A stretch of DNA of 64,000 bases from Vicinamibacterales bacterium. Lineage in GTDB: Bacteria; Acidobacteriota; Vicinamibacteria; Vicinamibacterales; JAKQTR01. The notes under the pieces were generated by a model. That model made no database searches. It saw nothing but the letters and a program-made list of their open reading frames with translations, and was not told where the DNA came from. The stretch covers positions 57,650-121,649 of the forward strand of contig JALOKU010000003.1 of assembly GCA_025456345.1 (NCBI GenBank). The letters run 5' to 3'. Positions 16,259 to 25,916 of this stretch are shown here, piece by piece. How positions within the stretch are numbered: the first letter of the stretch is position 1; every line of letters begins with the position of its first letter. The translations under genes and the position numbers were made by a program.

Positions 16259-17665
16259 ATGGGAGTCCCGAAGGTGCGTGTTGCGATGCGTATTCCGTTG
16301 GCCGTGGCTGCCGTGGTGGTCGCGGCGGCGATCGTGGGTGCGGCGCAGGCCCCGGCTCCTGCGCCGGCCTGGCTCGAGGCGTACCGCGAGCCTGCCTCGC
16401 GGCTGGTCGGCGCGGCGCTCGCCGACACGGCGGCCTGGAACCGGCTGGCCGAGTTGACCGACACGTTCGGTCACCGCCTCTCCGGGTCCACGGGTCTCGA
16501 GAACGCCATCGACTGGGCCCTCGGCGAGATGTCGAGAGACGGTCTTGAAAACGTGCGCGGCGAGAAGGTGATGGTGCCGCACTGGGTCCGCGGCCGCGAA
16601 AGCGCCGAGATCGTCTCGCCGGTGCGTCATCCCCTCGTCATGCTCGGCCTCGGCAACAGCGTGGGCACGCCGGCTGGCGGCATCGAGGCCGACGCGGTGG
16701 TGGTCGGCAGCTTCGCGGAACTCGACGCCCTCGGCACGGCGCTCAAAGGCAAGATCGTCGTCTACAACGTGCCCTGGACCGGCTACGGCGAGACCGTGCG
16801 GTACCGCAGCACGGGCGCGAGCCGGGCCGCGGCGCACGGCGCCATCGGGATGCTGCTTCGATCGGTCGGTCAGCCGGGCCTGCGCACGCCGCACACCGGC
16901 GCCCTGTCGTATGCGCCGGAGCAGCCTCAGATCCCGGCGGCGGCCATCGCCGGCGAAGACGCCGACCGGCTGCAGCGCCTCCAGGACCGCGGACAGAAGC
17001 TCGCGGTCCGGCTCATGATGGAGGCCCGGATGCTGCCCGACGCCGAGTCGGCCAACGTCATCGGCGAAATCGTCGGCCGCGAGCGCCCCGAGGAAGTGGT
17101 CGTGCTCGGCTGCCACTTCGATTCGTGGGACGTCGGCACCGGCGCGACCGACGACGGGGGCGGCTGCATCGCGTCGTGGGAGGCCCTGCGGCTCATGAAG
17201 AAGCTGGGCCTGCGGCCGCGCAGGACGGTGCGCGTGGTGCTCTTCACCAACGAAGAGAACGGCCTTCGCGGGGGGCTTGCGTATCGCGAGCAGCACGCGG
17301 CTGAACTCGCCAATCACATCCTGATGGTCGAAACCGACGGCGGCGTGTTCCGGCCGCTCGGCTTCGGGTTCTCGGGCAGCGACCAGGCGAGGGCCACGGT
17401 GAAAGCCGTCGCGTCGCTGCTGGCCGGCATCGGCGCGACGCGCATCGGCGCATCGGGCGGGGGTGCCGACATCGGCCCCAGCGTGCAGGCCGGGAAGGTG
17501 CCCTCGATGTCGCTGGATGTGGACGGCGCGTTGTATTTCACGATTCACCACACGCCGGCCGACACCGTCGACAAGATCGAGCCGACCGATATCGCCCGCT
17601 GTACGGCCGCGCTCGCGGTGATGGGGTACGTCGTCGCCGACCTCCCCACGCGGCTGGGTTCCTAG
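16259..17665 (+). CDS. secreted M28-family zinc peptidase
   Basis: 468 residues. An N-terminal signal peptide ends near AAQAP (about 31). A PA-type insert lies at about 100-250, and the M28 catalytic core follows: HFDSWD, TDDGGG, the catalytic Glu pair in NEENG, VETDGG, and the final His in TIHHTPADT. These are the ligands of a two-zinc aminopeptidase or carboxypeptidase. Start codons at 16259, 16274 and 16286 are all possible; all keep the signal peptide. It follows the PpiC lipoprotein by 10 bases, so the two extracytoplasmic proteins may be co-expressed. Confidence 0.88.
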   Translation: MGVPKVRVAMRIPLAVAAVVVAAAIVGAAQAPAPAPAWLEAYREPASRLVGAALADTAAWNRLAELTDTFGHRLSGSTGLENAIDWALGEMSRDGLENVRGEKVMVPHWVRGRESAEIVSPVRHPLVMLGLGNSVGTPAGGIEADAVVVGSFAELDALGTALKGKIVVYNVPWTGYGETVRYRSTGASRAAAHGAIGMLLRSVGQPGLRTPHTGALSYAPEQPQIPAAAIAGEDADRLQRLQDRGQKLAVRLMMEARMLPDAESANVIGEIVGRERPEEVVVLGCHFDSWDVGTGATDDGGGCIASWEALRLMKKLGLRPRRTVRVVLFTNEENGLRGGLAYREQHAAELANHILMVETDGGVFRPLGFGFSGSDQARATVKAVASLLAGIGATRIGASGGGADIGPSVQAGKVPSMSLDVDGALYFTIHHTPADTVDKIEPTDIARCTAALAVMGYVVADLPTRLGS

Positions 17666-17747
17666 CACGCAGGAGGGGCCCCGACCCCTTCCGTGCAAGA
17701 CTGTCCGGTGACGCCGCGCCCCCCGGCGCTGACACGGAGGACGCGCC

Positions 17748-19037
17748 ATGTTCCAGCCACCGAAGAAGTACCGGCACCGCGACATCAACGGCCATCTGCT
17801 GAAGCCCGAGACCCTGATGATGAGCTACGGGTACGACCCGCAGTTCTCCGAAGGGTCCGTCAAGTGCCCGGTCTTCCAGACGTCGACGTTCGCATTCAAG
17901 ACGGCCGAAGACGGGAAGTCGTTTTTCGAGCTGGCGTACGGCCTCCGCGAGCAACGGCCCGCGGAGGAGCCGGGGCTGATCTACTCCCGCGTGAACAACC
18001 CCGACCTCGAAATCCTGGAGGACCGCCTCGGCCTCTGGGACGAAGCCGAGTCGGGATTGGTGTTCTCCTCGGGCATGGCGGCGATCTCGACCACGATGTT
18101 CAGCGTGCTCAGGCCCGGCGACGTGCTGCTGGTCAGCGCGCCGGTTTACGGCGGCACCGAGTTCCTGGTCGAGAACATCCTGCCCCAGTTCGGCATCCAG
18201 CGCGTGTGGTTCGGATCCGGAAACCTCGGCCCGCCTCTTGACGATGCCGTGAAGCTCGGACAGTCGCTCGGCCGCATCGGGATGATCTATCTCGAAACGC
18301 CGGCGAATCCGACAAACGGCCTCGTCGACATCGCGCGGTGCGCCGAGATCGCGCGGTCGCTGACGGACGCGAAGGGACGCCGCCCGCTCGTGGCCGTCGA
18401 CAACACCTTCCTGGGGCCGCTCTGGCAGCGCCCTCTCCAGCACGGCGCGGACTTCGTGGTCTACTCCCTGACCAAGTACGTCGGCGGCCACAGCGATCTC
18501 ATCGCGGGTGCCTGCCTGGGCACAGAGGACGTCATCGCGCCGGTGCGGGGCATGCGGACGATCCTGGGCACCATCTCGGACCCGCACACGTGCTGGCTCC
18601 TCATGCGAAGCCTCGAGACGATGAAGCTCAGGATGACCAGCGCCATGAAAAACGCGCGCTACGTGGCCGAGTTCCTCGCCGACCACCCGAAGGTGAAGAC
18701 GGTGCGGTATCTCGGCTTCCTGGCGCAGGGCGACCCGGAGTACGACCTCTATCAGCGCCAGTGCCAGTCGCCCGGATCGACGTTCTCGTTCGAAATCCAC
18801 GGCGGCGAAGCCGAGGCGTTCCGGCTGCTCAACAGACTGCAGGTCGTGAAGCTGGCGGTCAGCCTCGGCGGCACCGAATCGCTGATGGAGCATCCGGCGA
18901 CGATGACGCATTCGGACATCCCGCCGGAGCGGCAGGCCGAAATGGGAATCACGCCGGCGATGGTCCGGATTTCGGTCGGCCTCGAGCACCCGTCCGACGT
19001 CATCGCGGATCTGGCCCAGGCGCTGGAGGCCGTGTAG
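17748..19037 (+). CDS. Cys/Met metabolism PLP-dependent enzyme (cystathionine gamma-lyase / methionine gamma-lyase family)
   Basis: 429 residues, fold type I. The PLP lysine lies in SLTKYVGGHSDLIAG; the aspartate in VAVDNTF and the SSGMAAI phosphate-binding motif are in place. The C-terminal SLGGTESLMEHPATMTHS motif is typical of the trans-sulfuration family. Sequence alone does not separate gamma-lyase, gamma-synthase and methionine gamma-lyase activity. About 40 residues at the N-terminus are longer than in MetB. It has its own start with GGAGG upstream and no operon partner. Confidence 0.88.
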   Translation: MFQPPKKYRHRDINGHLLKPETLMMSYGYDPQFSEGSVKCPVFQTSTFAFKTAEDGKSFFELAYGLREQRPAEEPGLIYSRVNNPDLEILEDRLGLWDEAESGLVFSSGMAAISTTMFSVLRPGDVLLVSAPVYGGTEFLVENILPQFGIQRVWFGSGNLGPPLDDAVKLGQSLGRIGMIYLETPANPTNGLVDIARCAEIARSLTDAKGRRPLVAVDNTFLGPLWQRPLQHGADFVVYSLTKYVGGHSDLIAGACLGTEDVIAPVRGMRTILGTISDPHTCWLLMRSLETMKLRMTSAMKNARYVAEFLADHPKVKTVRYLGFLAQGDPEYDLYQRQCQSPGSTFSFEIHGGEAEAFRLLNRLQVVKLAVSLGGTESLMEHPATMTHSDIPPERQAEMGITPAMVRISVGLEHPSDVIADLAQALEAV

Positions 19038-19192
19038 CGGCTTCTCGACGCCCGGCCGCCGGAAAATCGGCGTTCTGGCCGGACATCGGGGAATGGCGAC
19101 CAGTTTAGGGTCTAGAAGCCCGGATCGGACTTTGCTATACAAGGAAGAGACGCGATCGTTCGCGGAGGGATTCGAATAACTGGAGGCAATGA

Positions 19193-19444
<252 letters not shown>

Positions 19445-19470
19445 TCGCGCCTGCTTCATCTTTGGGGTGC

Positions 19471-19498
19471 CGGGGGACCGTGAGGTCCCCCGAGCTTT
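19471..19498 (+). terminator. terminator-like hairpin after the ferredoxin gene
   Basis: CGGGGGACC and GGTCCCCCG form a perfect 9-bp stem with a GTGA tetraloop (19471-19492), followed by AGCTTTGT. The T tract is weak, so termination may be partial. Confidence 0.6.
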
Positions 19499-19780
19499 GT
19501 ACTCCCTCCTCTCGCCCTGCGTGCCCTCCCGCCAGCTGCCGCACAGGATGAGCGCCGTCGCCCCGCGCTTGCCCGAGTCGTGAGGCGCCGCTAGAATGGG
19601 CCGGATCCTCCGCGACAACCAATTGAGAACGCGTGCAGGATCGTCTCCGTCGTCATGACGGCCGGACTGCGCGTCGAAGACCACGGCTTGCGGAAGGCCG
19701 CCGGCTGAGAGAGGAGGGATTCACATCGTGCGTCGATCGCCCCCTTGACACGGGAGTCTTCTCAGCAAGGAGCGGCATCC
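19499..19780. other. intergenic region between ferredoxin and C11 protease
   Basis: Together with the hairpin this forms a 336-base gap. I see no convincing gene. It contains the candidate promoter at 19569-19597 and the ribosome site AAGGAGCGG before the protease ATG. The roughly 180-base leader is long for this genome and could carry regulation, but no known riboswitch was recognised. Confidence 0.5.
19569..19597 (+). promoter_or_regulatory. candidate promoter of the C11 protease gene
   Basis: TTGCCC at 19569-19574, a 17-base spacer and TAGAAT at 19592-19597, the same -10 as recA. Transcription would start about 175 bases before the coding region. Confidence 0.4.
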
Positions 19781-21550
19781 ATGTCCAGCCCAACGCAGAC
19801 GTCTGTTCCCGCGCTCGGTTCGGCCTCCGCCGAAGAGTCCAACCTCCCCTGGCTCGTCATGGTGTACATGGCGGGCGACAACAGCCTCACAGAAGAAATG
19901 GTCCTCGCGCTGCAGGACCTCATGATCGAGGGCGCGCCGGCGGGCGACGTCATCGTGGCCCAGCTTGACCCGAGCGGCTCGGGCCTCGCGACGCAACGGT
20001 ACGACTTCACCCCGCCGCTGGCGACGGCGCAGAACATCGCGACGCCGCCCGGACCCGCGTTCCTCGACCTGTTTCTTGACCCGACCTTCAGCGAACTGGA
20101 ATGCAACACCGGGAGCGAGGCATCGCTGAGGAAGTTCATCAAGTGGGCGCGAACCCGCGCACAGCATCACGGTGCGGACCCCAACCACATGCAGACGCTG
20201 CTGATCCTGTCCGGTCATGGCAGCGGCGCCACGGAGGACTTCTTCTTGAAGGACGAGGCGTCGTTGGACGCATTGACGTTCGACGAGCTGGCGAGTGTGT
20301 TCAAGTGGTACAGCGACAAGTACAAGCGCGCGATCGACGTCCTCGGCCTCGACGCCTGCTACATGTGCATGGGCGAACTGGCCTATCTCATCCGCAATCA
20401 TGCCGGCTACATGATCGGCGCCGAAGGGCTCGAGCCGGCGTTCGGATGGCCGTATCGGTTGATCATGGACCGGGTCAGACAGAGTACGTCCGGCGGGCAG
20501 CACCTGGACCCGGCGCAGCTTGCGACAGGGATTGTCACGGCGTACATCGACCACTACGCCGACTACGACCGGGCTGCCGGACGGTCGGCCGACCTCGCCG
20601 CCATCCGCCTCGGCGAGGTTGGGAACGTCGTCCTGGCGTTCACGGCGCTGGTGACAGAGCTCTGCGCCGCAGGAGACGACAACAAGGTGCTGCTCGCTCA
20701 CTGGTACGCGCAGACCTACAAGGCGGATCAGTTCGTGGATCTCAAGGACCTGTGCGAGCAGTTGAAGAGGTTCTTCGGTGCCGGAAGTGGCGTGGACACG
20801 GCCGCTCAGCTTGTCATCGACGCGCTGCGAGACTGCATCCTGAGGTCGGAGTGCTCCGGCTTTGCCGTGCAGCACTCGTACGGGCTCTCGCTCTACTTCC
20901 CCTGGTCCGCCGTCGCGCCGGAGTACGAGGACATCGCGTTCGCCCAGGACACGGGATGGCACGCGTTCCTCGCCGGCCACATCGCGCGAACCGAGCGGAA
21001 TGCCAGGTACACGCCCTCCGGCGTGTTGTCCGCCCCGGACCTGGCGACGTTAATGAGGGACGTCGGACGAGTGCTCGCTGGCCAGGTGCCGAACGTGACC
21101 ACGGGTGGATTCCAGACCTGGCTGGAAACCGGCGTGCAGTCGTTCGCGCAGCTCTGCAGTGGTCAGACGGGCGCCGCGCCGGCTGGCGTCGCCTTGCCCC
21201 TGGAAAAGGCGATCGCCAGACGCCTGCAGGACCTTTGGAGCCTGGCCACCACCAACGATTCGCAGGGCATGAAGACGCAGGCCTTTGACCGGGCAAAGAA
21301 GCGTATTCTCGCCAGCAGAATCCCCTTGGCGGACGTTCCCGAAGCGCTGTCCCGCCTGTACTTGCGCGGCCGGTACACCGACAAGAGCCGGTATACGGAC
21401 AGAAGCCGGTACACCGATCGGAGTCGCTATACGGACCGGAGCCGGTACACCGACAGAAGTCGCTACACAGACCGAAGCAGATACGGTGGCGACCGCGAGT
21501 CGTGGGTCAAGAACCTCCCTCCGGTGATCGGAAAGGCGTTCTGGCCGTAG
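19781..21550 (+). CDS. clostripain-family (C11) cysteine protease with C-terminal RYTD repeats
   Basis: 589 residues, no signal peptide, so likely cytoplasmic. The caspase-fold C11 core covers about 20-420: first strand LVMVYMAGDNSL, catalytic His146 in LILSGHGSG, catalytic Cys193 in LGLDACYMCMGEL. A helical linker follows. The tail at about 531-570 is a tandem array of the hexapeptide (K/R)SRYTD ending in RYGG. C11 enzymes cut after Arg (or Lys), and the tail supplies many such sites, so self-cleavage or autoinhibition is conceivable. Start chosen with AAGGAGCGG 6-14 bases upstream. It precedes the TPR-CHAT gene by 58 bases. Confidence 0.88.
   Translation: MSSPTQTSVPALGSASAEESNLPWLVMVYMAGDNSLTEEMVLALQDLMIEGAPAGDVIVAQLDPSGSGLATQRYDFTPPLATAQNIATPPGPAFLDLFLDPTFSELECNTGSEASLRKFIKWARTRAQHHGADPNHMQTLLILSGHGSGATEDFFLKDEASLDALTFDELASVFKWYSDKYKRAIDVLGLDACYMCMGELAYLIRNHAGYMIGAEGLEPAFGWPYRLIMDRVRQSTSGGQHLDPAQLATGIVTAYIDHYADYDRAAGRSADLAAIRLGEVGNVVLAFTALVTELCAAGDDNKVLLAHWYAQTYKADQFVDLKDLCEQLKRFFGAGSGVDTAAQLVIDALRDCILRSECSGFAVQHSYGLSLYFPWSAVAPEYEDIAFAQDTGWHAFLAGHIARTERNARYTPSGVLSAPDLATLMRDVGRVLAGQVPNVTTGGFQTWLETGVQSFAQLCSGQTGAAPAGVALPLEKAIARRLQDLWSLATTNDSQGMKTQAFDRAKKRILASRIPLADVPEALSRLYLRGRYTDKSRYTDRSRYTDRSRYTDRSRYTDRSRYTDRSRYGGDRESWVKNLPPVIGKAFWP
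21371..21490 (+). repeat. 18-bp tandem coding repeat, (K/R)SRYTD
   Basis: Six RYTD units plus a final RYGG with an 18-base period. The amino-acid repeat is nearly exact while the codons vary (CGG/CGC/AGA, TAC/TAT, ACC/ACG/ACA). That pattern suggests selection on the peptide and argues against a recent DNA duplication. Confidence 0.9.
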
Positions 21551-21608
21551 AATTCCCAGGGGCACGAATCCCGGGCGTGGCGCCCAACCGGAGGGTGATG
21601 AATCGCCA

Positions 21609-24600
21609 GTGAACGGACGCGGCAGCATCCTCACAGCGAGTGTCTTTCTGGCTATCGCGGGCTGGAGCGGCTGCCGCTCCGGCCCGCCGCCGGACACGTT
21701 GTTCCGCGAGGGCGAAGCGCTGCGCCTCGCATACGAAAACGCCGCCAGCGCACAGGCTATCGCCAAGTACGAGGCCGCTGCCGCTGCATGGGCCGCGGGC
21801 AAGGACGTTCGACGGGCCGCGCGTGCCGGCCAGCGTGCCGGGGCGACCTATGCGCAGTTGGGACGGCTGCACCAGTCGCTGGCGGCATACCGGGTGGCGG
21901 CCGCCGCCGCGAAGGCGTCGGGCGATCTCGCGCTCGAGAGCGAACTCATGAGCGCTGTCGGCACCGCGCGTTCGCTCGTCGCCGCCAAGGAAGCCGACTT
22001 CAACGGGGCGCAGAAGGACTGCGAGGCCGCCCTCGAGCTCTCGAGGCGCGCAGGCGGCGGCCTGACGGAGGCCCGCGCGTTCATCTGCCTGGGCGAAGCG
22101 GCCTATAACCGCGGCGAGCGGGAACGAGCGCTCGATCTGTATGGTCAGGCGGCCGTCATTTCCACGCGCCTCGGGGACAGGCCCGGACGGGCGGAGGCGC
22201 TCCTCGACCAGGGGACGGTCTTCTCCGATCGGAACGAGTTCGAGCGGGCTGCGGAGTGCTTGAGGTTGTCCACAGAAGCGTTCGCGGATCTCGGCGACGC
22301 CCGCGGAACCGCGATCGCGCTGGTCGCCGTCTCGAAGCTGCAGGAGCGGCGCGGGGCGTACCAGGACGCCCTGAACGGTCTGCACGCCGCCCTCGAGAGA
22401 CTGCAACGCATCGGCGACCTGGTATGGGAGGGCGCCTGCCTCTCCGCGATCGGGTCTGTCTACATGCGTACCGGCGAGGCGGTGACTGCGCTCGACTACT
22501 GGGAGCGCGCCCAGCATCGCTTCAACACCGCGGGCCTGGCGACCTTCTCGGTTGACCTGCTCAGAACGCTCGGCGAGGCGTACCTCGCGTCTGGTAACGA
22601 CACACAAGCCCTCGACTGCTTCGAGCGTGCTCTGGCGCTGGGCGTCGGACTCGGCGACGATCACTGGCAGGCCTACGCGCTCCAGAACATGGGCGCCGTG
22701 TATCTCTCCCGTGGCGACGCCGCGCCGGCCATCACATTCTTCCTTCGGTCACTCGCCGTGCAGGCGCGCATCCGGGATCCCCGTACCGAGGCGGAAACGC
22801 GGGTCTCGCTGGGCGAGGCGTGGCGTCTGGCTGGCGCGTACGGCCGCGCGCGCCCGGAGTTCGACACGGCCGTCGCACTCAGCCAGGCTGCGGAAGACCG
22901 CGCGTGGGAAGCCAGGGCGCTCGATGGGCTCGCGCGCCTCGCGATGGCCCAGGGCGATCTCGAGCATGCCCGCAGCCAGAGCGAGCGGTCGCTCGAACTG
23001 GCCGAGTCGCTCCGCGCCAACGTCGGCGGCCGCGATCTCCGCGCGTCCTACCTCGCGTCGGTGCACCGCTACCACGAAACACACATGGACGTGCTGATGC
23101 GGCTGCACAAGGCCCGGCCGGAGCGGGGCCTCGCCGCAGCCGCCTTTGAAGCCAGCGAGCGAGCGCGGGCGAGGTCCCTGCTCGACGGTCTGGCGGAGGC
23201 CGGCGTGGACCTCCGGACGGACGTCGACCCGGCGCTCCTGCAGCGTGAGCGCGCGCTGACGGAGGCCTTCGGCGAGTGGGCCGCTCGACAGCGACAGGCC
23301 TTCGACGATCACGCCTCGGCGGATCTTACGAGGCGCCTCGCCGACGACTACCGTGATCTCGAAACACGCAACAGTGCCCTCGAAGCGGAGATACGAAGCC
23401 GGAGCCCGCATTATGCGGCACTGGCGAAGCCGCAGCCGCTGACGCTGCGCCAGGTTCAGCAACAGGTCCTGGACCGCGACACGCTCCTGCTCGAGTACGC
23501 GCTCGGCGAGGATCGCAGCTACCTGTGGGCGGTATCGGCGTCGGGCTACAGCGTTCACGAACTGCCGGCCCGCGCTGAAGTCGAACGCATCGCGCAGCAG
23601 CTCTACGCGCGGCTGACCGCCCGTCTCACCGTGGCCGGCACCCTGCAGGAGCGTCGCCGGCAGGCCGAGGAGTCGGACCGTGTCTATTGGGAGACGGCCA
23701 CTCGACTGAGCGAGATGCTGCTCGGTCCTGTCGGGAAGGTGATGGCCGGCAAACGGATACTGGTCGTCGCCGACGGCGCGTTGCAGTACGTGCCGTTTGG
23801 CGCGCTGCCCAGTCCCGGCGGCAGTGTGGAGCGAGTGCCCCTGATCGCGGATCACGAGGTCGTGAGCCTGCCGTCGGCATCCGCGCTGGCCGTCCTGCGG
23901 CGCGAGACGGCGGGTCGGCTCCCCCAGGCCGGCGCGGTGGCCGTTCTGGCCGATCCGGTATTCGAGCGTGACGACCCGCGGCTGCGTGCCGCGGTTCGTG
24001 CGTCAGGGGCGCAAGCCGGCCGGCCAGCTGGCCCGCCGCCCGGCGTCCCGGCCTCCGGCGGACAGCGTGGCTTCCCACGCCTCGCCGCCACCCGGCTCGA
24101 AGCCGACGCAATCGTGCGCGCAGGCGGCGGGAGCGCGTCCTTGAAGCGGCTCGACTTCGACGCCAGCCGCGCCGCCGCGATGAGCCCGGAACTCGGCCGC
24201 TACCGCGTCGTGCATTTCGCCACCCACGGCGTGTTCGACAATGACAACCCGGGGATGTCGGGTATCATGCTGTCGCTGTTCGACAGCCGGGGCCGGCCGC
24301 AAGACGGATTCCTCCGGGTGCACGATATCTACCGCCTGCACCTCCCTGCCGACCTCGTGGTGTTGAGCGCGTGCAATACGGCGCTTGGCAGGCATGTGAC
24401 CGGCGAGGGCCTGGTCGGCGTCGTGCGCGGCTTCATGTACGCCGGCGCAAAGCGAGTTGTCGCCAGCTTGTGGAAGGTCGACGACGAAGCCACCGGCGAG
24501 TTGATGCGGAGATTCTACGAGGGGATGCTCGTGAATCGCCTGTCGGCTGCGGCCGCTCTCCGGGAGGCCCAAGTGGGCGTCTGGAGTCAGGCGCGGTGGA

Positions 24601-24653
24601 AGTCGCCGTATTACTGGGCGGCGTTCTCGCTGCAGGGAGAGTGGAGACCATAG
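21609..24653 (+). CDS. TPR-CHAT protein (caspase-like)
   Basis: 1014 residues. The N-terminus is hydrophobic and ends WSGC (about residue 22), an imperfect lipobox, so membrane attachment is possible but unsure. About ten TPR repeats cover about 30-470, then a helical linker, then a CHAT domain at about 690-1012. The CHAT catalytic pair is intact: His873 in HFATHG and Cys922 in LSACNTALG; DADLV-like and SLWKVDD blocks follow. CHAT is a caspase-fold peptidase clade. The GTG at 21609 is the only start that keeps the signal-like segment; GGAGG lies far upstream. It lies between the C11 protease and a sigma factor gene. Confidence 0.9.
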   Translation: MNGRGSILTASVFLAIAGWSGCRSGPPPDTLFREGEALRLAYENAASAQAIAKYEAAAAAWAAGKDVRRAARAGQRAGATYAQLGRLHQSLAAYRVAAAAAKASGDLALESELMSAVGTARSLVAAKEADFNGAQKDCEAALELSRRAGGGLTEARAFICLGEAAYNRGERERALDLYGQAAVISTRLGDRPGRAEALLDQGTVFSDRNEFERAAECLRLSTEAFADLGDARGTAIALVAVSKLQERRGAYQDALNGLHAALERLQRIGDLVWEGACLSAIGSVYMRTGEAVTALDYWERAQHRFNTAGLATFSVDLLRTLGEAYLASGNDTQALDCFERALALGVGLGDDHWQAYALQNMGAVYLSRGDAAPAITFFLRSLAVQARIRDPRTEAETRVSLGEAWRLAGAYGRARPEFDTAVALSQAAEDRAWEARALDGLARLAMAQGDLEHARSQSERSLELAESLRANVGGRDLRASYLASVHRYHETHMDVLMRLHKARPERGLAAAAFEASERARARSLLDGLAEAGVDLRTDVDPALLQRERALTEAFGEWAARQRQAFDDHASADLTRRLADDYRDLETRNSALEAEIRSRSPHYAALAKPQPLTLRQVQQQVLDRDTLLLEYALGEDRSYLWAVSASGYSVHELPARAEVERIAQQLYARLTARLTVAGTLQERRRQAEESDRVYWETATRLSEMLLGPVGKVMAGKRILVVADGALQYVPFGALPSPGGSVERVPLIADHEVVSLPSASALAVLRRETAGRLPQAGAVAVLADPVFERDDPRLRAAVRASGAQAGRPAGPPPGVPASGGQRGFPRLAATRLEADAIVRAGGGSASLKRLDFDASRAAAMSPELGRYRVVHFATHGVFDNDNPGMSGIMLSLFDSRGRPQDGFLRVHDIYRLHLPADLVVLSACNTALGRHVTGEGLVGVVRGFMYAGAKRVVASLWKVDDEATGELMRRFYEGMLVNRLSAAAALREAQVGVWSQARWKSPYYWAAFSLQGEWRP

Positions 24654-24704
24654 GCCCTTCATCGCGGAGTCCGGGCCGCGCAGGTGACTGACGGAGCGCG
24701 TCGA

Positions 24705-25355
24705 ATGACGTCCATGCCGGCACGCTCGAGCCTCAGTCCGGAGTCGTGGGACGACCTGTACGATTTTCTGGACCCCGATCGCCCAGACAATCCCGGGCCG
24801 GATCGCGACGCCGCTGCGGAAGCCAGGTGCCTCGAAGTGCGGAGGAAGCTCGTGTGCTTCTTCGCCGCCAGGGGGTGCTCGGACGCCGAGGATCTGGCGG
24901 TGGACACTCTGCTCAGGGTGGCGGGCAAGTGCCGGGAGGTGGACTGCCGCGGCTTTGCCGATCGCACCGGCTACTTCTACGGCGTCGCCCGGAACGTGCT
25001 CCACGAATGGCAGCGCCGCGTGTCGGCCGACGCCGGGGGGCGGGAGTCGTTCCAGGCGGAGTTCCTGCGCCTTCCCGTTCCGGACCCGCGTGCCTGGGCC
25101 GACAAGGAGCTCGCGCACCGCTACCTGGCGCTGTGCCTGGCAGCGCTGACCGGGCGTGCCAGGAGGCTCATCCTGAGCTACTACCAGGAGGAGCGCGGGG
25201 CCAAGATCGAGCACCACAAGGCACTCGCCGGCGAGTTCGGCAAGAGCGCCAACTCGCTGAGAATCGAGGTGCATCGCATTCGAAAGGCCGTGCGGGAGTG
25301 CCTCTTCGATCGCCTCAGGGGGGAGGCCAAGGCGCCAGCCCGAGAGGGCGCCTGA
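24705..25355 (+). CDS. ECF-like RNA polymerase sigma factor
   Basis: 216 residues. Sigma region 2 is at about 40-105 (SDAEDLAVDTLLRVAGK, then GYFYGVARNVLHEWQRR). Sigma region 4 is at about 135-200 (LTGRARRLILSYYQEE, then a helix-turn-helix ending NSLRIEVHRIRKAVREC). The ATG at 24705 has GGAG 12 bases upstream; a GTG at 24684 adds 7 residues. It follows the TPR-CHAT gene by 51 bases. The STAS protein and membrane anti-sigma-like protein downstream suggest that its activity is controlled by partner switching or proteolysis. Confidence 0.87.
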   Translation: MTSMPARSSLSPESWDDLYDFLDPDRPDNPGPDRDAAAEARCLEVRRKLVCFFAARGCSDAEDLAVDTLLRVAGKCREVDCRGFADRTGYFYGVARNVLHEWQRRVSADAGGRESFQAEFLRLPVPDPRAWADKELAHRYLALCLAALTGRARRLILSYYQEERGAKIEHHKALAGEFGKSANSLRIEVHRIRKAVRECLFDRLRGEAKAPAREGA

Positions 25356-25379
25356 TACTCGGCCGCCGGGCCGGACACC

Positions 25380-25415
25380 TGAAATGTTCCGCGGGTTCCC
25401 GACATCTAGAGGTAG
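25380..25415 (+). promoter_or_regulatory. possible alternative-sigma promoter before the STAS gene
   Basis: The 114-base gap between the sigma and STAS genes contains TGAAATGTT at 25380-25388 and CATCTAGAGG at 25404-25413. It does not fit the housekeeping consensus. It might be the target of the sigma factor encoded next to it; this is a weak, context-based call. Confidence 0.25.
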
Positions 25416-25469
25416 AGAGTCCCGGCTACGGGTGGGGCCCGCCCGGGATCCTCGACGCTGGAGGGCGCC

Positions 25470-25916
25470 ATGGAACTCCGGGCGGAACGCATCGAGTCGG
25501 CCGTCATTCTCCACCTCGAAGGGCGGATGATCGCCGGGTCGGACACGGGGTGGCTGAGGAGCGCCATGCATGCCGTGACAGAGAACGGCGTCCGTCACGC
25601 CCTGCTCGACCTTGGCCAGGTCAGCCTGCTGGATTGCTCGGGCCTCGGCCAGCTCCTGCGGCTGCGGGAGCAGGTGCACGGCGCCCGGCGGACCCTGGGC
25701 CTGGTCGGCGTGGAACGCCGCCAGAAGCGTATGCTCGAGTTGTCGGGACTGCTTCACGTGTTCAGGGTGTTCACCACCTGCGAGGCGGGGATGGCCTCGC
25801 TTGGCGTGGCGCCCGTACGCCGCCCCGCGCTGCCGCCTGAACTGCCCGCGCCCATGCGTCCGGCCGCCTGCTGGGGCGCGAATCGAGGCTGGGCGGAAAT
25901 GGAGTGGGTGTCATGA
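25470..25916 (+). CDS. STAS-domain anti-sigma-factor antagonist-like protein
   Basis: 148 residues. A SpoIIAA-like STAS domain covers residues 1-105: ILHLEGRMIAGSD, then LLDLGQVSLLDCSGLGQLL, where the Ser of DCSG matches the phosphorylated Ser of SpoIIAA. The remaining 40 residues are Pro/Ala-rich and unassigned. A GGAGGGCGCC ribosome site precedes the ATG. Its stop overlaps the next gene (ATGA). With the sigma factor and anti-sigma-like protein this forms a partner-switch-like set. Confidence 0.85.
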   Translation: MELRAERIESAVILHLEGRMIAGSDTGWLRSAMHAVTENGVRHALLDLGQVSLLDCSGLGQLLRLREQVHGARRTLGLVGVERRQKRMLELSGLLHVFRVFTTCEAGMASLGVAPVRRPALPPELPAPMRPAACWGANRGWAEMEWVS

